Below, one piece after another: positions 32,361-44,310 of a stretch of 54,908 nucleotides of DNA. Within the stretch, counting starts at the first letter, position 1; every line of letters starts with the position of its first letter. The DNA comes from Gnetum montanum (lineage: Eukaryota > Streptophyta > Gnetopsida > Gnetales > Gnetaceae). A program made the translations under genes and the position numbers. Under the pieces are notes generated by a model that saw only the letters and a list, made by a program, of their open reading frames with translations, was not told where the DNA came from and ran no database searches. The stretch is taken from the NCBI GenBank assembly GCA_015680685.1, contig MNCI01034026.1, forward strand, positions 374,357-429,264. The letters run 5' to 3'.

Positions 32361-34525
32361 AGTAGAATAGAGATCAATTATTTAGTTTGAATATGTTAAG
32401 AAGATTAGAAATAGCCTTTGACTAGGCCTCATGTTCCTCCTTCATAGCACCTTTCTTATCGAGTACCACTTGATACCTAGCCAAATCATTACATAGTTGT
32501 TTGATATATTTTATGGCATACTTTGCTGCAACCTATGCCTCATCCCTCTTCACAAGTTCATCTTCAAACAAATTCACCTGAAGAGATTGCTGGGCCATGT
32601 CTTCCTACCATTCATTTTTCCCTCTACATACACAAAACAAGATTAAGTTTATAAAGATCATAATTAAAAAAAATAAGAAAAAGAGAGAGCAAGAATTACT
32701 TACACAAAGTTGATCATTCTTGACTTGGAGAATATGTTTGTGGTTCAACAAAGACATGTGACGCTCTCTAATTCTCCCAAGAGTTGTTCTAGATTTTTGA
32801 TAACTTTTGAAACACCCTCAAGAATTAGATGAAAGGAGGATGCACCACTAGACTACACTAACTCATAAACTCCCTTGAAGTGGCATGATCTAAACTCCCT
32901 CATGTGGTACAATTCTTCATGAATGGAGTAAGAGGTATTCTTTTCCATCCATTGACTAAGATTTTGAAAAAGAACAAATTCTTCTTCAATAGAAGCCACC
33001 ATCTATCCTAGCAAGAAAGGGAAATCTATGATGGTGACTAAAGAAGTTATAGGAATAGACCAAAGAACTGAAGATGTTGACATGGCTTGTGGTAAATTAC
33101 CCTTTACTAGTGTCATACGAGAAGATGTCACATGTCATGATTTCAATGGACGGGTTGAATTTTTTTCAAAACTAGTATCTAGTAGTATCCTTCTCCAACT
33201 CTTGAATGAAGTACATCCGAATTAGAGATATCTATAACAAAGTGAACATCCCAAAAAAATAAAAAAGAAAAAAAAAAGAAAAGTATTCAAACTTTTTATA
33301 ATTGAATTTACCTTTGATTCTTTTCGTTTATCTTTTGGTTTTGCACTTAAAATTACCTTGCCGCTAGAATTTTGGTTAGTATGTTGTTTCTAAAAGTAAT
33401 TTAATTTAATTTAATTGGAATAAAATACTTAAAAATAATAATAATCAAATAGTCCACTCAAAAAAATATAAATAAATAAAAACCGTAGAACTAAACTCTA
33501 CTACCATCATAGCCTTCCTTCCTAGAGTTGCCCTAGCTCCTTCAAGAATTTGAGTGCCTTCCCTTGGTTTAGTATTCATCCCAAATTGTACTACCAATGA
33601 ATAAATAAAAAAAGAAATTAAAAAATAATGAAAGTATTAATAAGATAAATTAATCATTATACCTCATCAATTTCTTCTAGATTTTGAATTTGTGTAAGAG
33701 TAATTCCACCCTTTTTAGCACCTTCAAACCAACTCCTCACAATTCTTTTTTTCTCAAGGTGCTCAGGATGAAGATTAGAACTAAAATGGTTAAGAATGTT
33801 AGTGGTAGAATTATAACTTAACATGAAAGTCACAATTAAGGGTACATAGATGATGGTATAGGAATCTGTAGGATCTCTCTTACTAGTTGCAGCAAACTCC
33901 ATAGAAAGAAATAAAGTGGACAAACAAGAAAGTGACTAATCAAATACTCTACCATTCTTTACATCATGAACAAGATAGATTACATGGGAGGAGACATGAG
34001 AACACTAAGATTTCCACAAGAATTTTCTATGTATAAATTAGCATATTGGAAACTAATATTATTATTAAAATTAGCTTAGCTGATTTCAAACTAGGATTAA
34101 GTGGATCTTTCCCAACATGAAAACTCAAAGTTAACATTAGGGGTAACTGTTAGAGTTACTAAAACTATTTTATAAGGAGAAATACCATAGGGATGGTAAA
34201 AATTGCATACATCTCTTATAAGATCCTTACATTTAACAATATTAAAAATTAGAAGAACCAATAATTCTAATAATCCTAAAGCTTTAAGATATTCAAAAAC
34301 AATAACATCTAGCAAACTTTGAGCTCTATTGGTAGCCTCAACTACATTATTTTGATGAAACTCAATAGAAATGAAGGTAAAGCTACTTGAGGGAGTAGTA
34401 TAAGTAGGAGAAGCTTGATCAGAAAATTTTGGAAGAGCCATCTCATAACTTACTATGCCAAAATCTCTCTCAGTGCAGTTGTTATGTAAGAATGGTTGAT
34501 TTAAGAAAAAACAACCTAGTTCCAT
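32360..34525 (-). pseudogene. Unidentified spliced-looking locus, five putative exons
   Basis: Long minus-strand coding-like stretches are separated by short AT-rich gaps with splice-like borders. Exon A 34,525-33,663 encodes MELGCFFLNQPFL at its start, a hydrophobic YLKALGLLELLVLL segment and LEKKRIVRSWFEGAKKGG near its end, with donor GTATAA at 33,662. Exon B is about 33,600-33,480. Exon C 33,389-33,312 is Lys-rich (KPKDKRKESK), with acceptor TTTTAG and donor GTAAAT. Exon D is 33,231-32,704 with donor GTAAGTAA at 32,703, and exon E starts at 32,623 after TATGTAG. D and E are Glu/Leu-rich with coiled-coil character. A few stops remain (TAG/TGA from CAG/CGA, and others). No family recognised. 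Position and coiled-coil tail suggest a transposon ORF or an inserted gene copy; it lies where E4 pol would be. Confidence 0.45.
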
Positions 34526-35705
34526 GAATGTATAAGAATCCTAGTAATTGCTAAAAGTGAAGATGATTCAAAAAAAGTGAAGTGTAATTTAAGTTAACAT
34601 GTGGTTAATTATTAATTAACACTTAATTAACATCTACTTTTCTTGATTTTCTCATTGATAGGTTAAGTAAACTAGTGTTATCTCTAGTTTAATGTGTAGT
34701 ACTCTTTGAGATGATTCCAACAGTTTCAATTTCATTGAAATTTGACTTACACTTTATGAGATACAACATTTCTTGGGTTATGTGTAATTTATTAAAATTA
34801 AATACTCTTTTAAATTAAAAACAAAAGCTGGGACGTTGTGGGTTCAAACTCCAACCTGAAATTATCATTTAAAAAAACCTAAGAAAGGTGGATGGGGACG
34901 TGGTGTGGGGTTGTTAGGGCCATGCCAGTACGTTGGCTCTATGAGGGCTACATTGATGTGCTAGCCTTGTTAGGGGAAGGCTATGGACATGACCACAAGA
35001 TCTAACATTAATGGAGCCCCATGCTACTCGTAGCACAACATTGCAACTTGGGGAAGCTAATGAATAGCCTTGATAGCAACTACCAACATGCTCTCTAACA
35101 TCATTGGATGTGGATCCCAGTAGTAGATCTAGAAGCTACCCTGTGTGGCCTCCTATGTAAGGGTTATTGCTAATAGGACTAGGTGCATGCAGAGCTACCT
35201 CAACATCACTACAGTCATAGCTTGGATTGTTGCCTACTACCATGCCCTAAAACGCTTTCCCAGCACAAAGTTCTCATCTTTGAAGCTACCACTATCATAT
35301 ATGGACTCACCACCAGTGCCATTGCTTGCTATGAGATCTCTACCCTAGCACATGAAGCCTAGAATGATGTGGTGGAAGGAGAAACCCTTATAATAAAGCA
35401 CTTTTGATGATAGCCTTGACACAACCTTCTCACCTATGCACAGTGCTCAGAAATTCTCCACCATCCTTAGCAATGCTATAGTGTCATCTTAATCTACCCA
35501 CAGGTCATTGCCTTTCATTGCTATCCCTTGCTTGCCATTATCATTATTGTACCCTAGCTACCATTGTCATTTCCCCTTGCCTACCAAAATCTACAAAACC
35601 CTCACTCGTGAAAATCCACCACCGTAACCACTGCTACCACCTATGTCACTACCTTTGCTAGTATCACCTCTGAAGCCTACACAGTTGCTAAAACAAATTG
35701 GTAGT
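34526..35705. other. Spacer between the unknown locus and E3; no gene recognised
   Basis: 34,840-34,880 has GGGTTCAAACTCCAACC, a Pol III B-box-like sequence followed by TTTAAAAAAACC, perhaps a SINE 3' remnant. From 34,880 the sequence is less AT-rich and carries many ACCACC/ACTACC stretches with no open frame beyond 70 codons. The E3 5' LTR might lie here, but no partner copy or clear primer site was found. Confidence 0.35.
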
Positions 35706-35706
35706 C

Positions 35707-35850
35707 ATGATGCCTCACAGACATCATGAACACGGTGGAGTCCTACATCCTATGGAGCTTCATGGACATTGTAAGCACCATGGAATCCCACCTCCCATGG
35801 AGCTCTGCAGACATCACAAGAACAGTGGAATCCTATTTCCATGGCATTTC
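35707..35850. repeat. 45-bp tandem repeat, three units
   Basis: Three imperfect 45-bp units, each with TGGA(A/G)TCC and (C/T)ATGGAGCT followed by CA(G/T)(A/G)ACAT. They give a 15-residue periodicity (HHEHGGVLHPMEL type) in the overlapping open frame, which is therefore repeat-driven and not evidence for a gene. Confidence 0.65.
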
Positions 35851-35939
35851 ATGGATACCATGGACACATTTAGTTTGATGTGTCCAAGAGAAACTTCAGT
35901 CAAACTAATGATTCAGGATAGATATGCAAAACATGTCTA

Positions 35940-36675
35940 AAGAAATTAGAAAATTATCCCAAAGTTCAAAAGGAAAATGGTCAGAAGTTCAAGGAAAGAT
36001 GATTCATTTGTAGAATTGATCAAGTAATTAATTAATCATTTCACCAATCCTTATAATCTATGCCACTTTCTATCTAGTGACCAACACCAAGACTAATTCC
36101 CATATTACAAAGATCAAAATCAAGACCAACTTCTCCTTATGGATAAGCATAGAAACCAATCCCCACTTGTTGGACTCCAAGATGCTAATATCCCTTCATT
36201 AGGCCAGTGAATTAAATTGTAAGGAGAGGGTTATTGGAATTGGAAAAATGCACCAAGGGAATCACTAATCCAAGTTCATGCTAGAAAGGTAAAACTAGAT
36301 CATTATGATGGAGCCTCTAGACCTAGTACCAAGGTGAAAGAATTACTTTGATATGCTGAATTTATCAAGTTAAGAACATTTAGAAGTAGTCTCTTTGTAT
36401 ATGAGAAGAATTTCTACAATATGGTGGAATGGATTGATATTAAGGTTTGATTACAAATTAGCTTAACTTTTGTTGAGATATCAAACAAAAACTTGTACCA
36501 TATTCCTTTCTCAAAGAGTGGATGATGTGATTTGATTCTTTAAGATTGAGAAGATGATCTGTGGAAGATTACTATAAGGAATTCTATGATTTATCTTGGT
36601 ATGTAAGCCACTAGGATGAGGGAGAATTAGCTTCAAGGTTTATTGATGGAATACATGCACAACTATGTCCCTAGA
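35940..36675 (+). pseudogene. gag: E3 gag, 5' part
   Basis: Broken plus-strand frames include KLDHYDGASRPST near 36,295 and, close to the E2 insertion, ELASRFIDGIHAQLCP (36,623-36,672), the conserved end of the gag capsid domain (compare LVSRFVDGL in chromovirus Gag). Stops are frequent. The reading continues after E2 at 49,783. Confidence 0.55.
36671..36675. repeat. E2 target-site duplication, left copy (CTAGA)
   Basis: CTAGA here and CTAAA at 49,783-49,787 flank E2, differing by one G-to-A change. The site lies in E3 gag. Confidence 0.85.
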
Positions 36676-37591
36676 TGATGATCAATGAGTAGACCCTATG
36701 CCCAACCATATGAATCACTTAGCATTCACATGTCATCGAGTTGAATTCTGTGGACTTATAGCCTTCTAAGTACACTAGTCTCTAGGAATTGAAACTAATT
36801 GTTATAATCGTTGTCTTCACAATTACACTTGTGAAATGCAAAGGTATAGTTAAGTACAACTGAGGCATATGATTTTTATCATTTTTACATTTTATGTTTA
36901 AGGTTGCCTAAGAATAAAGAATAATGAATACAATAATTTAATTGCTAATTTAATCTAACTAGCTAAAATTTAACTAATCTTAACATAATCATCTATTCCC
37001 ACTTGCCATACACATCCTAAACACATTTTATGCTACTAGGTTACCAAACATTAAATGTTGCTGGGATTACCAAATACCAAGTGTATGCTCGAAGTGGTCA
37101 TACTTATGTGCTTAATAACTATTTAATCTAGCTTAATTTAGCTTAATTTATTTCATAATTAATTATTTAATTACTTAAATCATTAAAGGAAATTGCATAA
37201 AACTTTAAATGCATAAATAAACAATTAATCTATTTCAAAGTGCTACAAGGTTTATCAGAAAGCTCATCTATATTGTCATACATACTACTACACTTAGGAA
37301 TAATAGTGCTCAAATAAAGATCCATACACTCTTTGACTCCTACTATGGGCACTTAGACAAATATTCTAACTTTCGAATGACAAAACTGCAAGGGCTTCGC
37401 TACAACTATGAGACTTCTTCCTATAAATGTGGTTGATGAGCACATATTTATAGGTGAAAATAAACACTACATTGATGGGCTATGTTAACACATCAAATCC
37501 CATGTTGATGTGGTTTTGTTGATGGGGTTGCATCAACGGGGTTGCATCAACAAGGTCTCATTGACATAACCCAAGAAAACATGACTCATCA
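36676..37591 (-). repeat. E2 3' LTR
   Basis: 916 bp, in plus orientation TGATGATCAATG ... GACTCATCA. Matches 48,886-49,782 throughout. On the minus strand U3 (plus 37,455-37,591) has GGGGTTGCATCAAC-type direct repeats (plus 37,528-37,560) and the TATA box CTATAAATATG (plus 37,443-37,453). Confidence 0.95.
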
Positions 37592-37601
37592 TACCCCCAT
37601 G
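37592..37601 (-). other. E2 polypurine tract
   Basis: Minus strand CATGGGGGTA immediately before the 3' LTR TGATGAG. Upstream text GAGTTTTCATTTAGT is shared with E1. Confidence 0.85.
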
Positions 37602-37845
37602 ACTAAATGAAAACTCATCCTCAAGTGGACAAAAGGAGGAGCAAGCTTCCAAAATTTTTTTGAGAAGGTATGGGATTATTGACTAACTACTAACACACAT
37701 AAACAAAACACACACATGAACAAGCACTAAGTGCCCGAGTGTGTGGATTTACAATCATTACAAAATTTTTTTATTTAGGACAAAAAAATTAAACAATAGG
37801 ATAAAAATGATAGTTCCTTTGATAGCATGAAGACAAGGAAGAAGT

Positions 37846-40639
37846 TCAAATGGTCCTAGGCATTGGAGGTTCCTGAGGCTCCAAAGAATCTTCTCCTACT
37901 TTGGGTGCATGAGATGGTTAAGGCAGTTGAGGTTGACCTACGACAACTGCAACTTTTGGTGGAAGACAGAAGACATCCAATAGTGCATTCATCTTTTCCT
38001 TCTTACTCCTAGGATCATTCATGGTCCACATTGCATCATGAATGTGGATCATTGTGGAAACATCCCAAGGATAGGTCATTGCTAGGAATAGCTCCTTCGC
38101 ATTGAAAAATTAGGTAGTGAAAAGTTTGCATTCAACATTGAATGCATTTACTGCATTTTGTAGCTCCTGGTAGTCACTCATTTTCCTAGCTAGGTTCTTA
38201 GCTATAGAATATTGATTAGTCAAGTGCTACTTAAGAACATTAAGTTCTGTATTTGCCACCTCAAGCTTCTACTTGGTGTCTTTGTGATGTTTGAACTTTG
38301 TTTTGTACAAAAATTATGAACTAACTACCTATTTCTCCAATTCATACCATGACTGTTTGATAGTAAACATCATCAAATTTGCATAATGGAGATTGGAAAG
38401 TTTCATTTACTTCATCATCTCCTCAATTTACAGCTCCTTCATGTGGATCTTTGCCTTGTTGTAGTTATTGAATCCATCAAAGATAGGCTAATAGACATCA
38501 CCTCCTTCCTTGAGTTGTTGGAGGGCCTCATTAACTTTTGCCTTTGTCATTTGAATATGTTTCTCATTTATTTATTTTTGTAGATCAACCTAATCTCCAT
38601 AGTAATTCTTAACTCTCTCAAACTTGAGAATCTCAATTTTCTAGAAAGTTATCTCTATTGTCGATTTTTGGTGAAGGGCCCAGACTTCCTCCATGGAGAG
38701 ATTTCTATTTTTGATTATCAATATCCTTAGTTCATTGCTCACTTTGGCTATCTACTCCTACTATTGATAGATGAATTCTTGCATTTTCTACTCCTACACA
38801 TCAACATTCTATAGGTGATATTTTTTGTGGTCAAAGTTACATTCTCCTAGTGAGTTCGGTCCAAGGCCCTTTAGATATTATGCGTGGAGGCATTGGCCAA
38901 GGACTAATTAAATACTACTATCTCCTTGGCATCCTTAGCCTTTTCAAGCTTGTCTTGAAGTTTTTCAAAAGCTTTATCATGGGTCAATGTAGGGTTGACA
39001 AACATAGGATCAACAAGGTGGGCTCTTAGTTCAACAACCTCCATAACCAAGCATTGGTTTTGAGCTTGGGCTATTTCGAGTTATCCCTCCATGATAATGC
39101 ATTTTTCCTTTGCTTCCAATAGCTCTGAATAGGTTGTAATGATTGTATCTGGAAGGTCAATCTATTGCTAATTATTGCTATGGACCTCTACACATCTTTG
39201 AGTGCAAAAACATCTAGTATAGAAGCCATAGGTGCATTCAATGCCTTTACAATTCTATCAAAAACCATCTTTGCTGCTATCTCCTACCTATGGTGCTACA
39301 TCACCAAGACAATTACCACATCACCCTTCTCTAGACACATTGAGAAAGTAGTAGTATTCCTAGAGATTTCTAGAAACTGTTGCTATTATGAAAGAGATAT
39401 AGTTACCTCTTGGTCTCTAGGATTTGATCTCATGGGTAGCTATGTTATTTGGCTAAGAAAATTTCTCCACATTCCTCCATTTAGTTGATGGTTCAAGCCA
39501 CTTCATTGAGGTGACTCATCATTGGACAATACATAGATAGATCACCACCACTCATTCTTGCTTTCTACTCCTGCTCATACAAGAGATGCTCTTGGATCTC
39601 ATGCATTCATTCAAGGGTAGCATGGGAATCTAGCATTATTTTGTGAGTGGATGATGGAGGTGGTGGTTATTGCTCCTTTTCCTTGGTTTTTTTAGGGATC
39701 TTATCTTTCATCATTTCTACCCAAGAGGCAAAAGAAGCATACCTGATTACATCATTGGCTTAGTAAACTATGCTTGCGCTTTTGCATAGTTTTCTGATGA
39801 GGCAAGGAAAGTACAAAATCTTTCTTCCATGTTTGTTTTCCTCAAATCACTTCTCTATATCCAGATAGATTAGCTATGGAAGATTCATAGGGATTTTCCT
39901 ACTCAAAGTGGCACAAGCACTAGCAAAGAGAGTGGTCACCTTATTGGGTCTCACCATCAGATTAAGGTGATAGGCCACTATCTTGAAATATACATGCTCT
40001 GCCTGGGTGAGTGCAACATACGCTTTGTGGGCCACTCCATAACATTTCTAGGTAAACTTCTTCTTTGCCTTCGGGTTTGCTTGTTTGGAGATTTCTACAA
40101 AATTTGTTCTAATATAAGGTAAAAAAAAGGGTCTACATAATGGCCTCCACTAAGTAGGACACTTGAATGTCCTTGATCTTCATAGTGGCTCCCATCCACC
40201 TACCATTCCAAAAGATATATGTCTCTCCCATGTACCATTCCCTACTAGTAGTGATGATTGGGCACATGAGAAAGTTTTACAACTAGGTTTTGAATTTTGT
40301 TGGAGTATGTTCTAAGAATGGTCCAAAGTTCAATTTTTGAAGAACTAAATGTTAGATGTCATAAGGCTTGATCTGATCAAGGTAGGCTTGAGTCAATGTG
40401 ACCTCAAGTCTTAGAATTAGTCCTAGTGCCTCATCTTGATGGGATTGTTTAGTTACAGCTACTTCCTTGGAAATTTGTTAGATAGATTGCACTTCAGGCT
40501 TCTCCTAAAGAGGTCCCATCACATGAGTTTTTGCTTTCTATTCTTGGGCTTATTCTTGCTAATCACTTCTAGCTCTAGGTCATTTATCTCTTCATTGGGA
40601 TGGTCCTCCTTCCTTTGGGAATTTCGATCTAGGTGCCAT
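37846..40639 (-). pseudogene. E2 ORF2: PF20167-like domain and coiled coil
   Basis: Starts at ATG (plus 40,637-40,639; MAPRSKFPKEGG) just after TTGTGATTATAG, a splice-acceptor-like sequence conserved with E1. The domain has FGPFLEHTP, WYMGETYIFWN (plus about 40,205-40,245), HVYFKIVAYHLN and FPCLIRKLCKSASI (plus about 39,771-39,820), aligning in order with E1 ORF2. After that come roughly 500 residues rich in Glu, Lys, Gln and Leu (coiled coil, for example FEKLQDKLEKAKDAKEI near 38,950) and a Pro-rich end PQEPPMPRTI before TGA (37,848-37,846). Total 2,794 bp, close to E1's 2,789. Many stops. Role unknown. Confidence 0.8.
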
Positions 40640-41065
40640 CTATAATCACAACATGACCAAGGAGTAGCACAACTTTGAAACATTTGAAATACCTTATCTC
40701 TTAAGGTAATTACACTTGGCTAAGTTGTGATCATGGCTAATTTGATTATTTTATTATTATCTAATTAAATAAGTTATCGGAGTATGTTGGAAGGGTTTAA
40801 CTCTCATTACTTATATTTTAATATTATTGATTTGTTAAATCCATGGGGGAGTTAGAAAATTTATGAAGATTTTGGTTGTTGAAAACCTAAGGCTTGTGAT
40901 CCCCTTGATGTAGAGTGTACCTCTGGAAGTTGTAGGATTGAAGAATGGAGTGAATTGGACAAATGGTTTGAAAGTTATGAGCATTGGAAGGTTTTGAGCT
41001 CTAAAAATTTGCAAAAACTCCCCTAAATTTGAAGAAAATGACAAAAAATTCCTAAGTGGTTGGCA

Positions 41066-41121
41066 CTATATATAGAATTTTTCTTATGCATTGACTAGGC
41101 CTTATCAATGGGGCCTAGTGG
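41066..41121 (-). promoter_or_regulatory. E2 internal promoter-like block
   Basis: CTATATATAG (41,066-41,075) is preceded on the minus strand by a perfect inverted repeat ACTAGGCC / GGCCTAGT with a 10-bp loop (41,094-41,119). The 15-mer CATTGACTAGGCCTT (41,089-41,103) also occurs in the U3 of the solo LTR of the same family (51,704-51,718), in opposite orientation relative to the element. ORF2 starts about 430 bp downstream. As in E1 and E4, a U3-family motif and a TATA box sit just before ORF2. Confidence 0.6.
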
Positions 41122-42739
41122 ACATGGTCAGATACATCGAATGGGCCTAGTTGATGCATCTATTGATCATAGTTGACCAATTTAAAATTCAAAAAATACA
41201 AGGTGTTTTTGAGAAAAATTTGAATCAAATGAAAGCCCAAGAAGCTAAGAACACAATGAGATGTATGAAGAGGGCTTGAGATTTCACAAAAAATGGAGAT
41301 TGATTGGAAAAATGCCTTAAGGAGCATACTATTGGATGCAACTAATGGGTAATGCAAAAGATTTGATTGCAAAAATGTGTAAGGATAATGGAATTAACTA
41401 TCCCAACCAAGAGACATGCAAGTGGACCCTCCCCATAGTAGGCTCATGCCCTTTTTTGCCTTGCATAACCTCAACTAAGGGGTTCATAGTTCCCATTCTT
41501 GATTAATGATTACAAAATGTTAAGAACCAAATCCAAAAGAATCCATCTAAGAATTTTAACATATCAAACTAAGACATTGAGAAAAACATGAAAATTAGTA
41601 GTGATGTGAATTATGGAAAGCACTAATGCATGAGAGAGGAAGTGAAACATAATGCCTAATCATGGTCACATGATGTCCCTTGTGGATTTTATGGTTAAAT
41701 GACTTGATAAAGTCCATCCTTAGTCCAAATCAAAACTAACCACCTTCAGTGACTTTGCATCACTACTTTAAGACCAAACCATCCTCTCAAAGCACAAAAA
41801 TGCTCCCATAAATCAATCATCGTTCCTTAGTAGAGAAGAAAAGAGAAGAAGGAAGTAAGAAAGGGCCTTATTTAGAGGGGACCTTCAAGCATGGGTAACA
41901 TCTCTTTTTAGTTCCATAACCAATGCTTGTAGCCCATTATTTTATCTAAGGTGTGTACTTTGAACTATGATAATGTTTTTTTTTTGTTTTTTTAAGATTT
42001 TATATTTTTATGGATTTTTGGATGTGAACCACATCATGTAATAACTTATTCAACTTTATGTTATTGCTCGACATGGAACGGTATGAAATCTATGAAAACA
42101 CTCATACAGCCAAGTGAGTAGAGAGGTACAAAGAGTACCAAATTCCCTTGAAGTCACACCTTGTTCAAACCTTTGAATCCTTTCCAGGTTTGAAAACTAC
42201 CAAGGTCACAATTTCATTAAAGTTTCATTAATGGAAAGAGACCTCATATTTCTAAAACAAGGAAAATTGTAGAGTTTGTGGATGTGTGGATGATGTGGAG
42301 TCATTGCTTGTTTTATGAAAAAGAAACTTTGTCTTGCTCATCAATCATCAAAATTAGAAAATAGAAACTAGCCATTAGCAATAAAAAACATTTAGTACAA
42401 ACCACCATTGGCAAACAGCTACAACATTACTATGTCCTGTTAGCAACAAACTAATTTTATTAGAAAACAAGGAAAATTCACACCAAAATAAAGGAAAATA
42501 TAAAAGAAATTATAAAATATTTAAGAAAAATAAAACATACTAATGATGTTGTAAAACAAAAATTTGGAAAAATAACAAAGTGTAAAATAAAAAGGTATAA
42601 AAATAAAGAAAGTGTAAAACAAAAAAGTAGAAAAAATAAAGAGCCATTTTAATGATTACCATGGATGGTTATCTCCTCCATGACTGAGTTGGAAGGAGGA
42701 GATCAAAAATTCGAGGAGGTGTTGATTTCAATGGCTTAC
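41122..42739. other. E2 spacer between pol and the ORF2 promoter
   Basis: 1.6 kb, AT-rich; A-rich and low-complexity on the plus strand at 42,480-42,640. No open frame with a recognisable domain. Probably the 3' UTR of the gag-pol transcript. Confidence 0.45.
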
Positions 42740-43930
42740 TTGGGCTCATGAAAATGCTTTAGTTGTTGCATGTTGAAAAATTGTTTCTTGTTTTCACTCT
42801 TAGGTTTATAGATCAACATGGTCCTAGAAGGAAATATTTCATAAATGATGTAAGGTCCTTCTCACAATGTTTGGAACTTAGTTCATTGAGGTATGTGTGT
42901 GGGATTCTAGTAGAGGACCTTGTCTCTAAGTTGAAATTATATCTTCCTTATTCTAAGGTCATGGTATTTTTTATTAAATGTTGTATGTACCTCATTCAAT
43001 CATAGGGCTACTAATCGATTTTCTTCTAGCATGTTGAGGTTGATCAATCTCTCTTTTTGTGCTAGGTTGAGGTCAAGATNGCAATTTTCTGTACACTAGC
43101 TCATAGGGAGAGTAGCCTATAGGGAGTTTCCATGTAAAGAGCTAGGCCCAAAGGGCATCATTCAATTTTTTTCTCCAATGTCTCCTATATTTGCTAATTG
43201 TTCAAGTTAAAATCCTAGTGATCTCTCTATTGGTAACCTCTACTTGACCATTAGCTTGGGGGTGGTAGGGTGTTATTAGTTTATACTCAACCCCTAAGCA
43301 TTGCATGAGATTGTGCAAATTAGCACATGTAAAATGAGTACCATTGTCAAAAATTACTGCACATGGCATTCCAAACCTATTTACAAGATTCTATTGTACA
43401 AATCATGTAGCAGTGAAAGATGTATAGTTGGTAATGACTACTGCTTCTACCAATTTGGTAGAATAGTCAATAGCAACTATTATGTATTCCTTTCCATTTG
43501 ACATGGCCATGATGGAAGCCATGAAGTCTATGCCCATTATGTCAAAGCGTTCTAGTGGTTGGATCCACTGTTGAGGCCTCTCCATTTGAGCAGTCATCCC
43601 ACCATCTTGTTGACAACATTTACAAGAGGGGACGAATTGGTGGACATCCCTAAAGATTGTATACCCTACCATTAGGATCTTAATGACTATGCATCTCCCT
43701 ACATAGTGGTCCCCAGAAGGACCCTCATAAGCATCTTGAAGAACATGTAGTTGAGTAACATCAGGAAGACACCAATGAACTAGGGCATCAGTGCACATCT
43801 TGTAAAGATGTTCATTAATCTCCATGAAGCATTTGGCCTAATGAGGAACCTTTTGTTTATTCTGAAAGTCTAGGTCTTGTGGCATCTCCAATGTGAGAAG
43901 ATAAGTAAGGATGCCATCATACCATTTTGA
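42740..43930 (-). pseudogene. pol: E2 integrase
   Basis: Minus-strand frames show the zinc-binding region (CTDALVHWCLPD, YEGPSGDHYVGR, CKCCQQ; the first His of HHCC is not seen). The core has GIDFMASI (first Asp), FDNGTHF (second Asp) and PYHPQANGQVEVTNRE (Glu), then LWA and GYSPYELVY, and a C-terminal GPYIIYEIFPS module (about 42,850-42,800). The N base at 43,080 falls just after ELVYRKL. The longest open stretch is 43,825-43,403. It would join element cDNA to the target; now broken by several stops. Confidence 0.85.
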
Positions 43931-44039
43931 TTTAGCAGGCACCTATTAATTTATTACACCAGCAAAGAGGATTTCATTAGGAAATTGATTAGAAAGTGGA
44001 CCTTCCTTCTCTTTATTATCCCATCATAATTGTGATAAG

Positions 44040-44310
44040 TGGTTAGCAACCACATTCTAAGTGTCTTTTTTATCTATCATCATAAGATTGAACTTTTGTA
44101 AGATTACTAGCCACTTTAAGACATGAGGGCTCATTGTTGGCTTGTTCATGAGGAAGTAAATGGCACTATTATCCATGTGAACAAACACCTTGTACCCAAG
44201 CACATAGTGCTTGAATTTCTCTAGGGCATACATCATTACCATTAGCTCTTTTTCCATTGTGGTGTAATTAAGTTGTGCATCCATAATGCTTTGCCTTGCA
44301 CAATGAATGT
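44040..44310 (-). pseudogene. pol: E2 RNase H
   Basis: MDAQLNYTTMEKELMVMMYA (Glu of the active site in EKEL), FKHYVLGYKVFVHMDNSAIY (Asp in HMDN) and HVLKWLVILQKFNL follow the order of gypsy RNase H. One open stretch, 44,284-44,057, in frame with the RT tail upstream. A NVVANHLSQL-like end follows near 44,030. Confidence 0.85.

Noticed and set aside
34097-34525. 142-codon frame as a stand-alone small gene
   Set aside because: The text continues in the same sense beyond the stop and through splice-like borders, so it was treated as the first exon of a longer decayed locus.
35698-35940. 80-codon His-rich open frame
   Set aside because: Driven by the 45-bp tandem repeat; no independent coding evidence.
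37528-37560. CRISPR-like short direct repeats (GGGGTTGCATCAAC)
   Set aside because: Only two or three units with no spacers, inside a plant LTR U3.
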